Notes: generated from the sequence alone by a model not told the origin. A stretch of DNA of 64,000 nt from Sepioteuthis lessoniana (GCA_963585895.1 CAUZXS010002518.1:62001-126000), one strand, 5' to 3'; positions 44,815 through 54,893 are shown, counted from the first letter of the stretch. Numbers and translations are program-made.

Positions 44815-45165
44815 CTAAAACATTATGACTGAAACAACAAAGATTCTAGTTTGGATAATTAATGGAATATTGACAACACAACATCCCAATACTCCTAAAT
44901 ATGGAGGCCAGTGAATGGCCAATTTGAAACATTATGACTGAAACAACAATGATGAAGATATTAATTCGAATAATGGAAGGATTAATGACCATGTTTCTTC
45001 TTAATATTCAAACAATATGAGTGAAGCCAGAGAATATTTCATATTAATGTTTTTAAGTGAAATAACAAAGATAAATATAATACTTTCTATAACTGATAGA
45101 ACAATGACAATGCTTCAAGTTTCAGAAAATCAAACAAGAAAGGCCAGAGAGTGCAGAAATTGGAA
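44815..45165. repeat. Degenerate tandem repeat, about 90-110-bp units
   Basis: AACATTATGACTGAAACAAC begins units at about 44819 and 44928. Weaker relatives (AATATGAGTGAAG, AAGTGAAATAACAAAG) follow near 45013 and 45056. About three or four units in all. Confidence 0.55.
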
Positions 45166-45189
45166 TGTGAATAAAAACAACAATTTCCC

Positions 45190-45415
45190 AGTGATGTGGT
45201 GGCTAGTGTGTTTGATTGTAATATTTTAGTAAGAGGGTTCAAACTCCAGTCATTCTATTATGTTCACATTTGTACTAATACCTTTGGGGAAGATATGAAC
45301 CCCCTTACCCCAACTCAGTAATGAATTAAATACTACTACTTCTACAATGATGGCTTTGGCATTATATAACCAACAAAGGTTGATATACCATTATACAGAG
45401 AAACCAAACAAAATT
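45190..45415 (+). mobile_element. SINE-B copy, head degraded
   Basis: GGGTTCAAACTCCAGTCATT (B box), ATGGCTTTGGCATTATATAA and CAAAGGTTGATATACCATTA with an AAACC tail identify it. The A box is poorly preserved. Confidence 0.83.
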
Positions 45416-45944
45416 TTATCTTCAAATTTCAAGTAAAATTATTTTTCTTTATTTGATATAAAATCTTTTTTGCGTCACTGCTGAGAATTTTAATTCTAAA
45501 TGCTATCATGGAAATGACAGAGTTATTTTTACTGTTTATTTTCACAAACATATTTAGATCAGAAATGTCCCATAGCTGCACTGTATGAAGGGAAAGTGAA
45601 TGTTTGCCCAATTAAGTTAATGTAGTGACATATTCCTCATTTATTTTTACATTATCAGCACAAGGCACTGGTAACATTGAATATCCAGATCAGCAGTTTG
45701 ACATTCAGAGTAAAGCACACAATACCAGAACCTGGAGCTTCATTAAAGTATAAAGATTATGAACCTTTAGGTATAATGTATAAGTTTTCTTTCAAGTATC
45801 ATATCTGAATTTTGTGTTAGGTCTACACCATAGGAAGTACTGTTTATAGTTCTTCCTATTTCAAGGAAGTCAGCAGTGATGGAACCTATTATGTCTCAGA
45901 AGACTATCAGCATGAACTCATTTACTGACTGCAGTGCCCAGAAC

Positions 45945-46870
45945 TTTTTCTTTACCTGAGAATGGACTGTCTTTTCCACTCAAGCATGCAGCATGTTATA
46001 TACCCTACCTATGAAGATTAATGGGTATGTCCCATTCCTCATAAATATGTTGGATACTATGGTGACGGAGTGAATCTGCAAACTAAGTTATCACCACGAG
46101 CAGTGGTTACCTTTTTCACGCCACTGGCAAGTATTGTATTTTGTTAATGATATAAAGACTTCCATTTCATTTTCAACCTCCATTTTCGTTATTTCTCATT
46201 CGATAATCTTTTGTCAGTTTACTACAAGTGTCAATTTGTAAACATTTTCTTTGCCTAAAACATACTTCTCTATGCATATCGATGAGGGCGGGGGGGTCTT
46301 CATGGTGTAATAGGTAAAGCGAGAAAATGTGAAATCATAGTAAGCGAGTTCAAACTCCAGTCATGCTATTACATCCACTTTCGGACAAATTACCCTTGGG
46401 AAAGGTATGAACCACCTTATCCTCCCAGCTATGGAAAAAATAGTACCACTACTGTTCTTCGAGAAGGATGGCTTTGGCGTTAAATAACCTACAAAGGTTG
46501 ATATGCCATTAAACAGAGAAACCAAACCTACACATATCACAAATTCTTCTGTAAATTTCATATGGTTTGTACTTCTCAAACAGCAAAAATTTAACGACAG
46601 ATATCTGTTCAAATTTTGAAGCACTATTTTGCAGCCATTTGAAATTACCTCCAAAGAAGTAATTTTGCAAAATTGAAATAATTTTTGCTATAAACCAATT
46701 AAAAACAATACATTTATCGAAAAATATTCTGGGGAAAAAATATTTTGCTTTTTCCTTGGAAAAAAATATTTTGCTCTTTTTCCTTATTTAGGGAATGACC
46801 CATGCATATTTATTTGGTCTCTCCTCAGACAAAAAAATTACCTTATTTATAGAATGATTCTTGCATGAGG
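45945..46870. repeat. Family E dispersed repeat carrying SINE-B
   Basis: TTTACCTGAGAATGGACTGT, CTAAAACATACTTCTCTATG and TCTGTAAATTTCATATGGTT parallel 40480-40640. The end near 46780-46860 has ATAGAATGATTC/GGGAATGACCC words. SINE-B lies inside at 46288-46530. Confidence 0.5.
46288..46530 (+). mobile_element. SINE-B copy, well preserved
   Basis: GGGGTCTTCATGGTGTAATA, AGCGAGTTCAAACTCCAGTC, GGGAAAGGTATGAACCACC, and the 3' stem-loop GGCGTTAAATAACCTACAAA with GGTTGATATGCC, tail AAACC. The minus-strand frame 46361-46654 is incidental. Confidence 0.92.
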
Positions 46871-47047
46871 TCCTTCCTCAGTCATTTACTTATTTACTAA
46901 ACAACGCTCATATATATATATATATATATATCTTTTTATGGTTGTACTCCCTGAAGTGCTGGATGCATGGTTCATTGTTATCAAAATGGATTTAAGTGTT
47001 TACTTCATTCAATAATCTGGAGATTCAATTGTAGTAACCTACTTTTC

Positions 47048-47054
<7 letters not shown>

Positions 47055-47110
<56 letters not shown>
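47055..47110. repeat. (TA)n(CA)n microsatellite
   Basis: A compound tract; another (TA)n lies at 46911-46931. Spacer follows to 47475. Confidence 0.92.
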
Positions 47111-47116
<6 letters not shown>

Positions 47117-47479
47117 ATGCAAAATATCAGTCAGATTCAGCAAAACGTTTTCCAAGAGCAATCCAAGTCATACTATGCAAATATGTGAATGGTCTTTTCT
47201 AATATAGGAAATGGAGGAAGCAGTATTTTGCCATAAGTGACTTTGGAGATAGTTATAGAAAAGAAGGTTTTCCAAAAGTTAACTTACAACTCACTATCAA
47301 TAACAGTGACATGCTAGTAATAAGACACATTGTTACTATATCTCCTAAGGATACTGACTACAAATGGAAGTGGACCTATGCCTTTCTTAAATTGATAAGA
47401 GTGAAGCAAATATAAATAACTTCAGCTGGAATTTCAACAATTTACCACTTCTGTTTTTTATAATCATAACAGTTTTATG

Positions 47480-47665
47480 GAGGCACATTCCATACAACTG
47501 TTATTGTCAGAGAAAATGGAATTGGCAACCTCAGATGAAATCTTGGATACGGCTCTTTGCATTTCATGTTACATTGATTCCCATGAATTCTTCTGTCTGC
47601 CATCTCACTCCCATTTGTATATAAATAGTAGGGAAAACTGGGTTCTTTCAGTCCCTGTCCTTATG
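47480..47665 (+). mobile_element. SINE-A-like fragment, degraded
   Basis: GAAATCTTGGATACGGCTCT, GCATTTCATGTTACATTGAT and AATAGTAGGGAAAACTGGGT follow the SINE-A order. The copy ends abruptly at the palindrome at 47671. Confidence 0.55.
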
Positions 47666-47670
47666 AAGGA

Positions 47671-47716
47671 GTCTTATTTGTTTGTTTGGGTAAAAATCCA
47701 AACAAACAAATAAGAC
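47671..47716. repeat. Perfect palindrome, 19-bp arms
   Basis: GTCTTATTTGTTTGTTTGG (47671-47689) and its exact reverse complement (47698-47716) flank an 8-base loop, GTAAAAAT. The arm resembles an inverted element C1 tail, and a C1 3' end follows immediately. Confidence 0.95.
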
Positions 47717-48344
47717 ATCTTCATATCAACCTTTGTAAGTTATTTAATGCCAAATCTATTTTTATACAAATAAATAGTTTTATTTCAAACAATTCAATTT
47801 TGCATAAGCATAGAGTTTAATTGTCAAAAAACATTTCTTTTTCAAGCTATTCAGTTTAGTCAAACAGTTCTGATTCAAACACTTCAGTTAAGAATTTTTG
47901 TTTACATACAGTTAAATGTCAAAACATTTCTATTTCAAACAATTCAGTTTGGCATAAATACAGTTTCATTGTCAAAAATAGTTCTATTTCAAACAATTCA
48001 ATTTAGCACAAGTACATAGCTTAAATGTCATAACAGTTCTATTGCAAGCAATTCAGTTAAACATGAGTATGCAGTTTAGTTCTATTTCAAGCAATTTGGC
48101 TAAACATAAGTATGCAGTTTAGTTCTATTTTACTCATAGATAGGACCCTATCAGGTACTACCACTGCAGGCCAGAGTGAACCTGGGAACAATGGCAATGA
48201 AGAGGTAACCTGTATTATCCAAAGCTCCAGCATTACTGGAACCTCACCATCAGATTGTTTTGTGTCATATCAAGGACACTCGTTGGAGAGGGGAGTCTTA
48301 CCCCTCGGCAGAGATGCAGTCAGTGTATTCTACAGCCCCAGCCA
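47717..48344 (-). mobile_element. Element C1 copy
   Basis: The 3' stem-loop TATCAACCTTTGTAAGTTAT is at the left. Seven or so CAATTCAGTT / ACAGTTCTATT minisatellite units span 47770-48130. The core begins at 48143 (GGACCCTATCAGGTACTACC) and the 5' end at CCCCAGCCAACTAGG. The plus-strand frame 48112-48375 is incidental. Confidence 0.9.
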
Positions 48345-48361
48345 ACTAGGTAAGAGGAAGT

Positions 48362-48650
48362 GGTCACTCATCTAATCATTGAACTGGGTCATCACCACTA
48401 AACTTCAAAGTCTAATTTACAAAGCTTTGCTGAAGTTGGCAAACAGGCCTTTGGTTGCTTACAGTACCTGCAATTATTAATTAGTCACTCATTTAAGTAC
48501 TAAACAGGTTCAACACTGCTTAACGTCAAAGATTTTATTTACTAAGTTTTGCTGAGTTTGACACATAGGCTTCAGGTTGCTGTTACTAATTGATCAAACA
48601 TCTAAGCAATGAGGAGGCTTATTGCCATTTAACTTTGAAATTCATAGATC
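48362..48650. repeat. Tandem repeat, about 115-bp period, 2.5 units
   Basis: GTCACTCATCTAATCATTGA / GTCACTCATTTAAGTACTAA start two units at 48364 and 48484. Both contain GCTTTGCTGA/GTTTTGCTGA and a GGCTTCAGGTTGC or GGCCTTTGGTTGC word. A third partial unit starts near 48597. Confidence 0.75.
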
Positions 48651-48661
48651 TACTTGTTACT

Positions 48662-48877
48662 TGTTCGCCAATGGACTGTTCAATCCCAGGTCAAGTCATA
48701 CCAAAGACTCAAAAAATGGTACTTGATGCTGCTTTGCTTAACACTCACTATTAGAAGGTAAGGATCAAGGGTAAAGTGGAGCAATCTGGTGAATGGAGTA
48801 GCGCCCTCCCCTACACCTCAGTGTGGTAGCTATTGAAAAGGGAGCCTTCAGGTTACCCTCGACTATGGTTGCCAACA
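48662..48877 (+). mobile_element. SINE-D, 5'-truncated, 10-bp target duplication
   Basis: ACTTGTTACT flanks it (48652-48661, 48878-48887). The copy starts inside the head at TGTTCGCCAATGG and ends GACTATGGTTGCCAACA. The truncation with intact duplication shows LINE-type 5' truncation of a SINE. Confidence 0.92.
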
Positions 48878-48904
48878 ACTTGTTACTTACAAAAGTTCTT
48901 AAAG

Positions 48905-49175
48905 TGCATTTGGCATAATGAGTTCAGTGACTGGAGTTCAAATCCTGGATAAGGTTCTTTACATTTTAATACATGCTACTGCCCATGGGAAATGCATGAA
49001 CCTATCTCTTTTCCCTCCAGCTATGTGTAAATAGTAAGGAAGACTGGGTTCTTTAGTCTTGATAAGGCAACCAGTCTAGGAAAAGAAAAACTTGGAATTC
49101 AAACCACCTTTACTATGCTTAAAAACTATCCTTGTGTTACATCCTGATGTGGACAGGGGTTGGGTGAATACATCT
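48905..49175 (+). mobile_element. SINE-A copy
   Basis: GGAGTTCAAATCCTGGATAA, CCCATGGGAAATGCATGAAC, AGGCAACCAGTCTAGGAAAA and GGGGTTGGGTGAATACA. The A box is decayed. Confidence 0.85.
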
Positions 49176-49199
49176 CATAACATTTTAATGAGATGACAA

Positions 49200-49493
49200 G
49201 TTATTTGTTGGTTATTTAATGGCATATTTACCCTTGATAGTTATTCAATGCCAAGTTTTCTTTATACAGAAATATATATGATTTTTAGGGTATAGTTTGT
49301 AAGTAACTTTATTTTCATATGAGAGCAAATTTATTTATAAACTTAAGTGGTTTCTAGTATTTCCATTTTACATTAGTGATTCTATTTATCAAGTATTCCT
49401 ATCTAATTTTATTCTAATCCCATGCTTGATTATAGTTAAATGGTTTCTATTGATGCTATTTAACACTAATAATTCTACTTGATATTAATAATG
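49200..49493 (-). mobile_element. Element C1 fragment, 3' half
   Basis: TGGTTATTTAATGGCATATT at the left, then TTCAATGCCAAG and four AGTTAAATGGTTTCTA-type units. The core is absent because the next C1 tail begins at 49494. Confidence 0.75.
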
Positions 49494-50640
49494 TTGGTTG
49501 GTTGTTTAGGTTTTATGGCGTATCAACCTTTGTAGGTTATTTACCACCAAATCCATTTTGATAGAAATAATCAGTTCTATTTCAATGAGTACACAGTTTA
49601 ATTGTCAAAAACATTTCTATTTCAAGCTATTCAGTTTATTCAAACAGTTCTAATTCAGGTAATTCAGTTTAGTATAATTAGATTTTGTTTACACACAGTT
49701 TAATGTAAAAAAAGTTCTATATTAAACAATTCATTTTAGTGTAAGTACAGTAATAATGTCAAAAACTGTTCCATTTCAAACAATTCAGTTTAGCATAAGC
49801 ACTCAGTTTAATTGTGAAAAACATTTCTATTTCAAGCAATTCAGTTTAGTCAAACAGTTCTAATTGAAATAATGCAGTTAGTTTTATTTAACACATAAAA
49901 AAGGCCCTATCAGATGCTACCACTCTGGACCAGAGTAGAGCAATGGCAATGAAGGGGTGCTCCGCATTCCTCAAAGCTCCAGCATTACTGGAACCTTACC
50001 ATCATATTGTTTAGTGTCATATCCAGGAAACTCATTGCCCAGTCAGCTGGGGCTGTAGAATACACTGACTGCACCTCTGCAGAGGGGTAAGACCCCCCCA
50101 CTAACGAGTGTCCTGGATTTGACACTAAACAATCTGATGGTGAGGTTCCAGCAGTGCTGGAGCTTTGAGGAATGCGGAGTACCCCTTCATTGCCATCGCT
50201 CCCAGGTCCATTCTGGCTCAGAGTGGTAGCACCTGATAGGGCCCTATCTATGGGTTAAATAGAACTAACAGCATACTTATGCTAAAATGAATTGAATAAA
50301 CTGAATAGCTTGAAATAGAAACGTTTTTGACAATAAAACTGTACTTACACTTAAATTGCGTGCTTATGCTTAACTGAATTATTTCAAATAGAACTGTTTT
50401 TGACATTAAAACTGTATTTACACTTAACTGAATTATTACATATAACTGCTTGAATAGTTTGAAATGGAAATGTTTTTCACAATTAAACTGTGTACTTATG
50501 CCAAACTGAACTGTTTTCAATAGGGTTGATATGCCATAAAACCAAACAAACCAAACCAAACCAGGAAACTCTTTGGGGTGGGGTCTTATCCCTCTGGAGA
50601 GGAGCAGTCAGTGTGTTCTACAGCCCAGCCAACTGGGAAA
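49494..50640 (-). mobile_element. Element C1 copy containing an inverted C1 copy
   Basis: The 3' end lies at 49494-49555 (GGTTTTATGGCGTATCAACC), minisatellite units at 49580-49880 and the core from 49905. It is interrupted at 50037 and resumes at 50561, running to the 5' end (CAGCCCAGCCAACTGGG) near 50636. Confidence 0.9.
50037..50560 (+). mobile_element. Complete element C1 copy with target duplication
   Basis: CCAGGAAACTCATT (50023-50036) and CCAGGAAACTCTTT (50561-50574) flank 524 bp. The copy reads in the sense direction: 5' end GCCCAGTCAGCTGGGGC, core, CTATCTATGGGTTAAATAG, units with AACTGTTTTTGACA, and 3' end GGGTTGATATGCCATAAAAC with CCAAACAAACCAAAC tail. Its 5' hairpin is CAGTCAG with CTGACTG, a compensated change relative to other copies. 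The first half of the 3' stem-loop is missing. This copy best defines the family's true ends and orientation. Confidence 0.95.
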
Positions 50641-50644
50641 AATA

Positions 50645-51340
50645 TTAATAATAATCCCAAGTCAAAGCTAGAACATTCTATTGGACCCATAAAGGGTATA
50701 CTAAAACAAAACCAGAGCAGTTTAATACGTACCCAGGACACAGATGATTGTACCAAGTGAAAGAAATGGATTCATGTCTGTCCAAATTGGCCTTAGAACG
50801 AATTGAACATAGTGTCAGCCAGAATTTAAAATCACTTTTGCTAATTCTGATAACTATTATGTTACAGCTACATTTAGAGATACAACATGTATTGTTATAT
50901 CTCCAATTACATAAAGGAATAAAACTCTTAATGGATGTCTAGCACTTGGACTTTCACTAACAGAGATTTTGTCAACACACCGTCCAAAGGCATTTTATCA
51001 ATAAGGCTTTGCACTATGGAACATTTCATCCAAAGAGGGTTTTTTTTTTTTATTTTCTGAAATTATTCTAAGAGAATTTATTTATTATCACTTTTATTGC
51101 ATGTTGCTGTTTTCTATAGACTAGATTTTTCTCCAATGGACATATGAAAAAATTTTTGATTATTCACTAATTCAATTTGTTCATTCATAATCTTGTGTTG
51201 TTCTTATCTAACAATTGTCTAAAAGTTTAAAAAAGAAATTTTAAAATTCCCTAAAAACACAGTCAAATGTCATAAAATGGAAGAATTTGAAAACAATTAT
51301 TATTTAGCAAAATAAAAACAGACAAATGCTTTCATATTTT
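50645..51340. other. Spacer, no gene seen
   Basis: Two short plus-strand frames (50578-50760, 50748-50942) lack any family feature. There is a T run at 51041. Confidence 0.4.
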
Positions 51341-51342
51341 TT

Positions 51343-51567
51343 AATTGTATAATGTTTATTGTTATAGGAAATGGAATCAGCAACTCAGGTTCAAATCATG
51401 GATTAGGTCATTTGCATATCACTTTGTGCTCATGTTCTTGGAAAAGGCATGAATCTATGTGTCCCTCTCAGCTATGGAGAATGGAAATAATCAAAACAGA
51501 TTTACTCTACTTAAACATGCATGCCGTGCCACATCCTGTTTGTGCTCAAGGGGTTTGATAAGTATGT
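51343..51567 (+). mobile_element. SINE-A copy, internally deleted
   Basis: TAATGTTTATTGTTATAGGA, CAGGTTCAAATCATGGATTA and TCTTGGAAAAGGCATGAATC are followed by a shortened centre and the end CACATCCTGTTTGTGCTCAA, GGGGTTTGATAAG. Confidence 0.8.
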
Positions 51568-51616
51568 ACATTTTTTTCATATTATGATAAATAGGGGATT
51601 ATTTTTTAAGGAACTA

Positions 51617-52791
51617 ACACATCACTCAATAAGTCCTGGGTCTAACTGATAAAACAACAACTTTTAAGCCAAATTCGACTTTATTCATCAACATAGTCTC
51701 CTTCTAGTGTGATACACTGATTCTAATGCTTCTCTAACAATTCAATGTCTTTTTTGTAAAACGATTTGTCTTTGGCCTCAAAATATGCCTTAGTTTATGA
51801 TATCACTTCTTCATTGGAGTGAAATCTTTCCCTGGAGCATTCTTTTGAGGTCTGCAAACAGTCAGTAGTAACTGGGGGCCAGATCTGGAGAATAGGGTAG
51901 TTGCAGAAGCAATTTGAAGTGCAATTCCTGTAGTTTTGCCATCATTGCAATCAAATTGTGACATGGTACATTGTCTTAGTGAAAGAGGACTTTTTTCTTC
52001 TTCATTTGTGGCCGTTTTTTGGCAATTTTGCTATTGATGGCCAAAACCTTTCCTACTGATGTTTGTGTTTTGGTCACTTAGGACGACTTTCACCTGCTGC
52101 TGTTCACTCACCTAACTTCTGATTTGACTCCAAAGTGAAGTGGTAGATCCATATTTCATCTATCATTATATATTAATGCAAAAACTCTTTTTTTGCGGCG
52201 TTGAAATATTTACAAACAATAATCTGAATTGTTGGTTTTGATTGACTACAAGCTAACATACTACCCACTTTAAACACAGGTTTCTCATTGACAAATAATC
52301 ATACAGATTGGTGAATACACTGCCTTTTGATATCTTAAACTCCTCTTCTATCTCACACAACTTTGATTTACGATCGGCCAAAACGAGTTTGTGGAGTTTT
52401 TTAGGACAACTGCCGAATTCTGGCGACCTGAGTGTTCAGTATCATTTGTGTCTGTACAACCACATTTAAAGTCTGCATATCAGCTCTTAACTGTTGTTTC
52501 TGACAGAGTAGAATTTAAATAACACTTACCAAGCCATTGTTTTGCTTGAACATTATTTTTCCCATCAGAAAGCAATGCTTTAACAACACACGGAATTCAG
52601 ATTTTTCCATTGTCTTGAAAATTTGCAACTGCAGCTTCACTTAAATAATTGTAATTTGTACACTAATTAACCGGTTGGGCTCAAATTTTGATATGCACCA
52701 TTTGAAGGTTAGTACTTTATGAAAATCATATTGATCTTTTATTATTGGCACCATCTATATGTTCAAACCCAGGACTTATTGAGTGATGTCA
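51617..52791 (-). mobile_element. Mariner transposon, full length, inactive
   Basis: Terminal inverted repeats ACATCACTCAATAAGTCCTG (left from 51619; right as reverse complement ending at 52791) are followed by GGGT on both sides. TA lies outside each end (51615-51616, 52792-52793), the mariner target duplication. At 1,175 bp it has a typical mariner size, slightly short because of internal deletions. Confidence 0.95.
51681..52610 (-). pseudogene. Mariner DD34D transposase, decayed
   Basis: The start codon is at 52610 and the stop TAA at 51681-51683. Motifs: MEKSEFRVLLKHCFL (helix-turn-helix start), SETTVK, IDEIWIYHF (first Asp, normally MDETWIHHF), DNVPCHN (second Asp) and LPYSPDLAPSYY, where the third catalytic Asp of SDY has become Tyr. 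The C-terminus LEK...NQCITLEGDYVDE is intact. Several stops and frameshifts occur (for example VKS-stop-YADF, LEKH-stop-NQC). The protein normally cuts and pastes the element. Confidence 0.93.
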
Positions 52792-52793
52792 TA

Positions 52794-53284
52794 ATAGACA
52801 AAGTAACATTAAACAATCTTTTAAAACCTTAGTATCATGTAAATAATACTTGAAAACACTTTAAGTACTTTCTATGACTGACTTTATGCTATTTTCTTAA
52901 AGGTAAAATTTCAAAAGCTATTTAAATTATTACAATACATTCTGAAATTTGAAAAATAACTACCAGTTATTTCAAACATTAAAAAAGATGTCTTTTAACT
53001 ATTTAAAATCAATATGATCTATGTACAAGTTACCTTCTCATGGTAACAGTGATCCATGATGATATTGGTACTACTATTTAGGAAGGAGTAAAAGATTATA
53101 ATTATCATTTTATTATTATCTCTGTCATATAGTGAATTTGGATGATATTCAATGCAAATATTATTCAATTTCAAATTGGGCAGGGAAATTTCTTTATTCT
53201 TTAAGTTAGAGCAATTTAAGGGTATTGCTTCAATAAAAATCTCACTGTGATGTGCTATTTTAGTTGGTTTACTGTTATATACAT
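52794..53284. other. Spacer, no gene seen
   Basis: AT-rich. The 97-codon minus-strand frame at 53019-53312 has no recognisable feature. Confidence 0.4.
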
Positions 53285-53575
53285 AAAAGTATTTACCCAA
53301 CCCCTCTACCACCAGCAGGATGTGACTTAAGGTTTTAAGAAGAGTTTAACAGGTTTTAATTCAGTTTTTTCTCTTAGATAGGTTGCCATACCAAGGTTAA
53401 AGAACCCAATCTCTCCTACTATTTTATTCATTGCTGGAAGGAAAATAATCAGATGAATACATTTCCCATGGGTATCTGTGATATGTGAAATGCAAACAAC
53501 CATATCCAGGATTTGAATTTAGATAGCCATGTCCATTTCCTGACATTAATATCCATTGCATCACAAGCACCACCA
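53285..53575 (-). mobile_element. SINE-A copy
   Basis: The 3' end TTTACCCAACCCCTCTACC is at the left; CCAGGATTTGAATTTAGATA and CCATTGCATCACAAGCACC mark the head at the right. Confidence 0.88.
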
Positions 53576-53769
53576 TATTCTCCAAGCCTCATGATGTTAG
53601 TGTGTATATATGTACTGTTATATACATATATACACAAAGATAATGAGAATGAGTTTTAGGAACAGTTACAAAAAAGTTTCATTATAAGGATTGATGTTGG
53701 TTGGTTGTGTTTTATGGCATATCAACCCTAGTAGGTTATTTAATGCCTAATCCTGTCCATGCATAAGTA

Positions 53770-54012
53770 AAGTAAAGTTGGCGACCTTAATCGAGGGTGA
53801 CCCGAAGGCTCCCTTTTCAATAGCTTCTTCACTGAAGTGTAGGGAAGGACACTACTTCTTTTCCTGGATTGCTCCACTTTACCCTTGATCCCTACCTTAT
53901 AATGATAAGTGTTAAGCAAGGAGGCAATTTTTTAAGTCTTTGATAAGACTTGACCTGGGATTGAACCCCAGTCTCCCAGCTATTAGCAAACACTCAACTC
54001 ATTACGCCAATG
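53770..54012 (-). mobile_element. SINE-D copy
   Basis: From left: AGTAAAGTTGGCGACCTTAA, GGGTGACCCGAAGGCTCCC, TTGCTCCACTTTACCCTTGA, GGGATTGAACCCCAGTCTCC and the head GCAAACACTCAACTCATTAC. Confidence 0.88.
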
Positions 54013-54018
54013 GCCTAG

Positions 54019-54222
54019 TATGCAAATATCATCATCATCATGTCGTGCTGGTAGCGCGGATATCCCTGACCCTCTCTCGCCACTTTTCCCTATCGTTCAT
54101 CGCCTCTGGCAGGTCTTCTGTACTACATCCCATATCCTCACATAGTTGCTGAATGTATGTTCGTGCTGGTCGTCCTGCTTTTGCTCGGCCATGTGTGGGG
54201 ATCCATAAGAGTAAATCACTTG
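54019..54222 (-). mobile_element. RTE-like LINE copy 5, 3' end only
   Basis: Starts with an (ATG)n tail (ATCATCATCATCATG on the given strand). It then closely matches 441-640 of copy 1 (GCGCGGATATCCCTGACCC, GAATGTATGTTCGTGCTGGT). It is 5'-truncated after about 200 bp and lies next to SINE-D inside element C1. Such similarity to copy 1 suggests a young insertion. Confidence 0.9.
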
Positions 54223-54893
54223 ATGCATATATATATTAGATATATATGATTTGTAAATGAATAGTTTGTAGGTAATAATTTTTAAATGAGCCATAATTCA
54301 TTTGTTTGCACACAGTTAAATAGATTCAAGTATTGCTATCTAATACTAATAATTAAACAACATATTCATTCATTTGCACACAGTGAAATGGTTTCAAGTG
54401 TTGCTATATAATACTAATAGTTCTTTTAAATATCAATCATTTGTTTGCATTCTGTTAAATGGTTTCAAGTAAAGAAAATGATTAAATATTTCTGTTTAAC
54501 TCATAGATGGGATCTGAACAGGTTCTACCGCTCTGGGTCAGAGTGGACCTAGGAGTAATGGAAGAGAAGAAGTACTCCACATTTCCTAAAGCTTCAGCAT
54601 TAGAGCCTCACCATCAGATGCAGTTTACTATCATATCCAGGACACTTGTTAGAGTGAAGGGTGGGTCTTACTCTTCTGCAGAGATGCAATTAGTATATTC
54701 TTCAGCCACAGCTGACTGGGCTGAAGGACTGACTTGATTTGTTGTATGCATATGTGCATAGTAAAAGTTAAATAATATGTGAATAGGGAAAGCTGAAAAG
54801 TTAACATTTTGTGATTTTTATGATTGAGTATCAATAAATTGTTAACTGATTATCTAATGATGATAATTTGTACGCAATTATATGGTTTCAAGT

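Larger units (their letters stand above)
53690..54722 (-). mobile_element. Element C1 copy split by SINE-D plus LINE fragment
   Basis: The 3' end is at 53695-53765 (TTTTATGGCATATCAACCCT). It resumes at about 54222 (GCATATATATATTAGATATA), with minisatellite units at 54290-54480, the core from 54500 (GATGGGATCTGAACAGGTTC) and the 5' end at CAGCTGACTGGGC. GCATA repeated at both breakpoints is a possible target duplication. Confidence 0.85.

Noticed and set aside
48362-48650. CRISPR-like array
   Set aside because: The repeats are long, diverged and contiguous with no unique spacers, and the sequence is animal nuclear DNA.
50095-50190. Hammerhead-type ribozyme in the element C core
   Set aside because: CTGATGG is followed by a stem-loop (TCCAG...CTGGA), but the CUGANGA and GAAA core bases and the closing stem are not all present.
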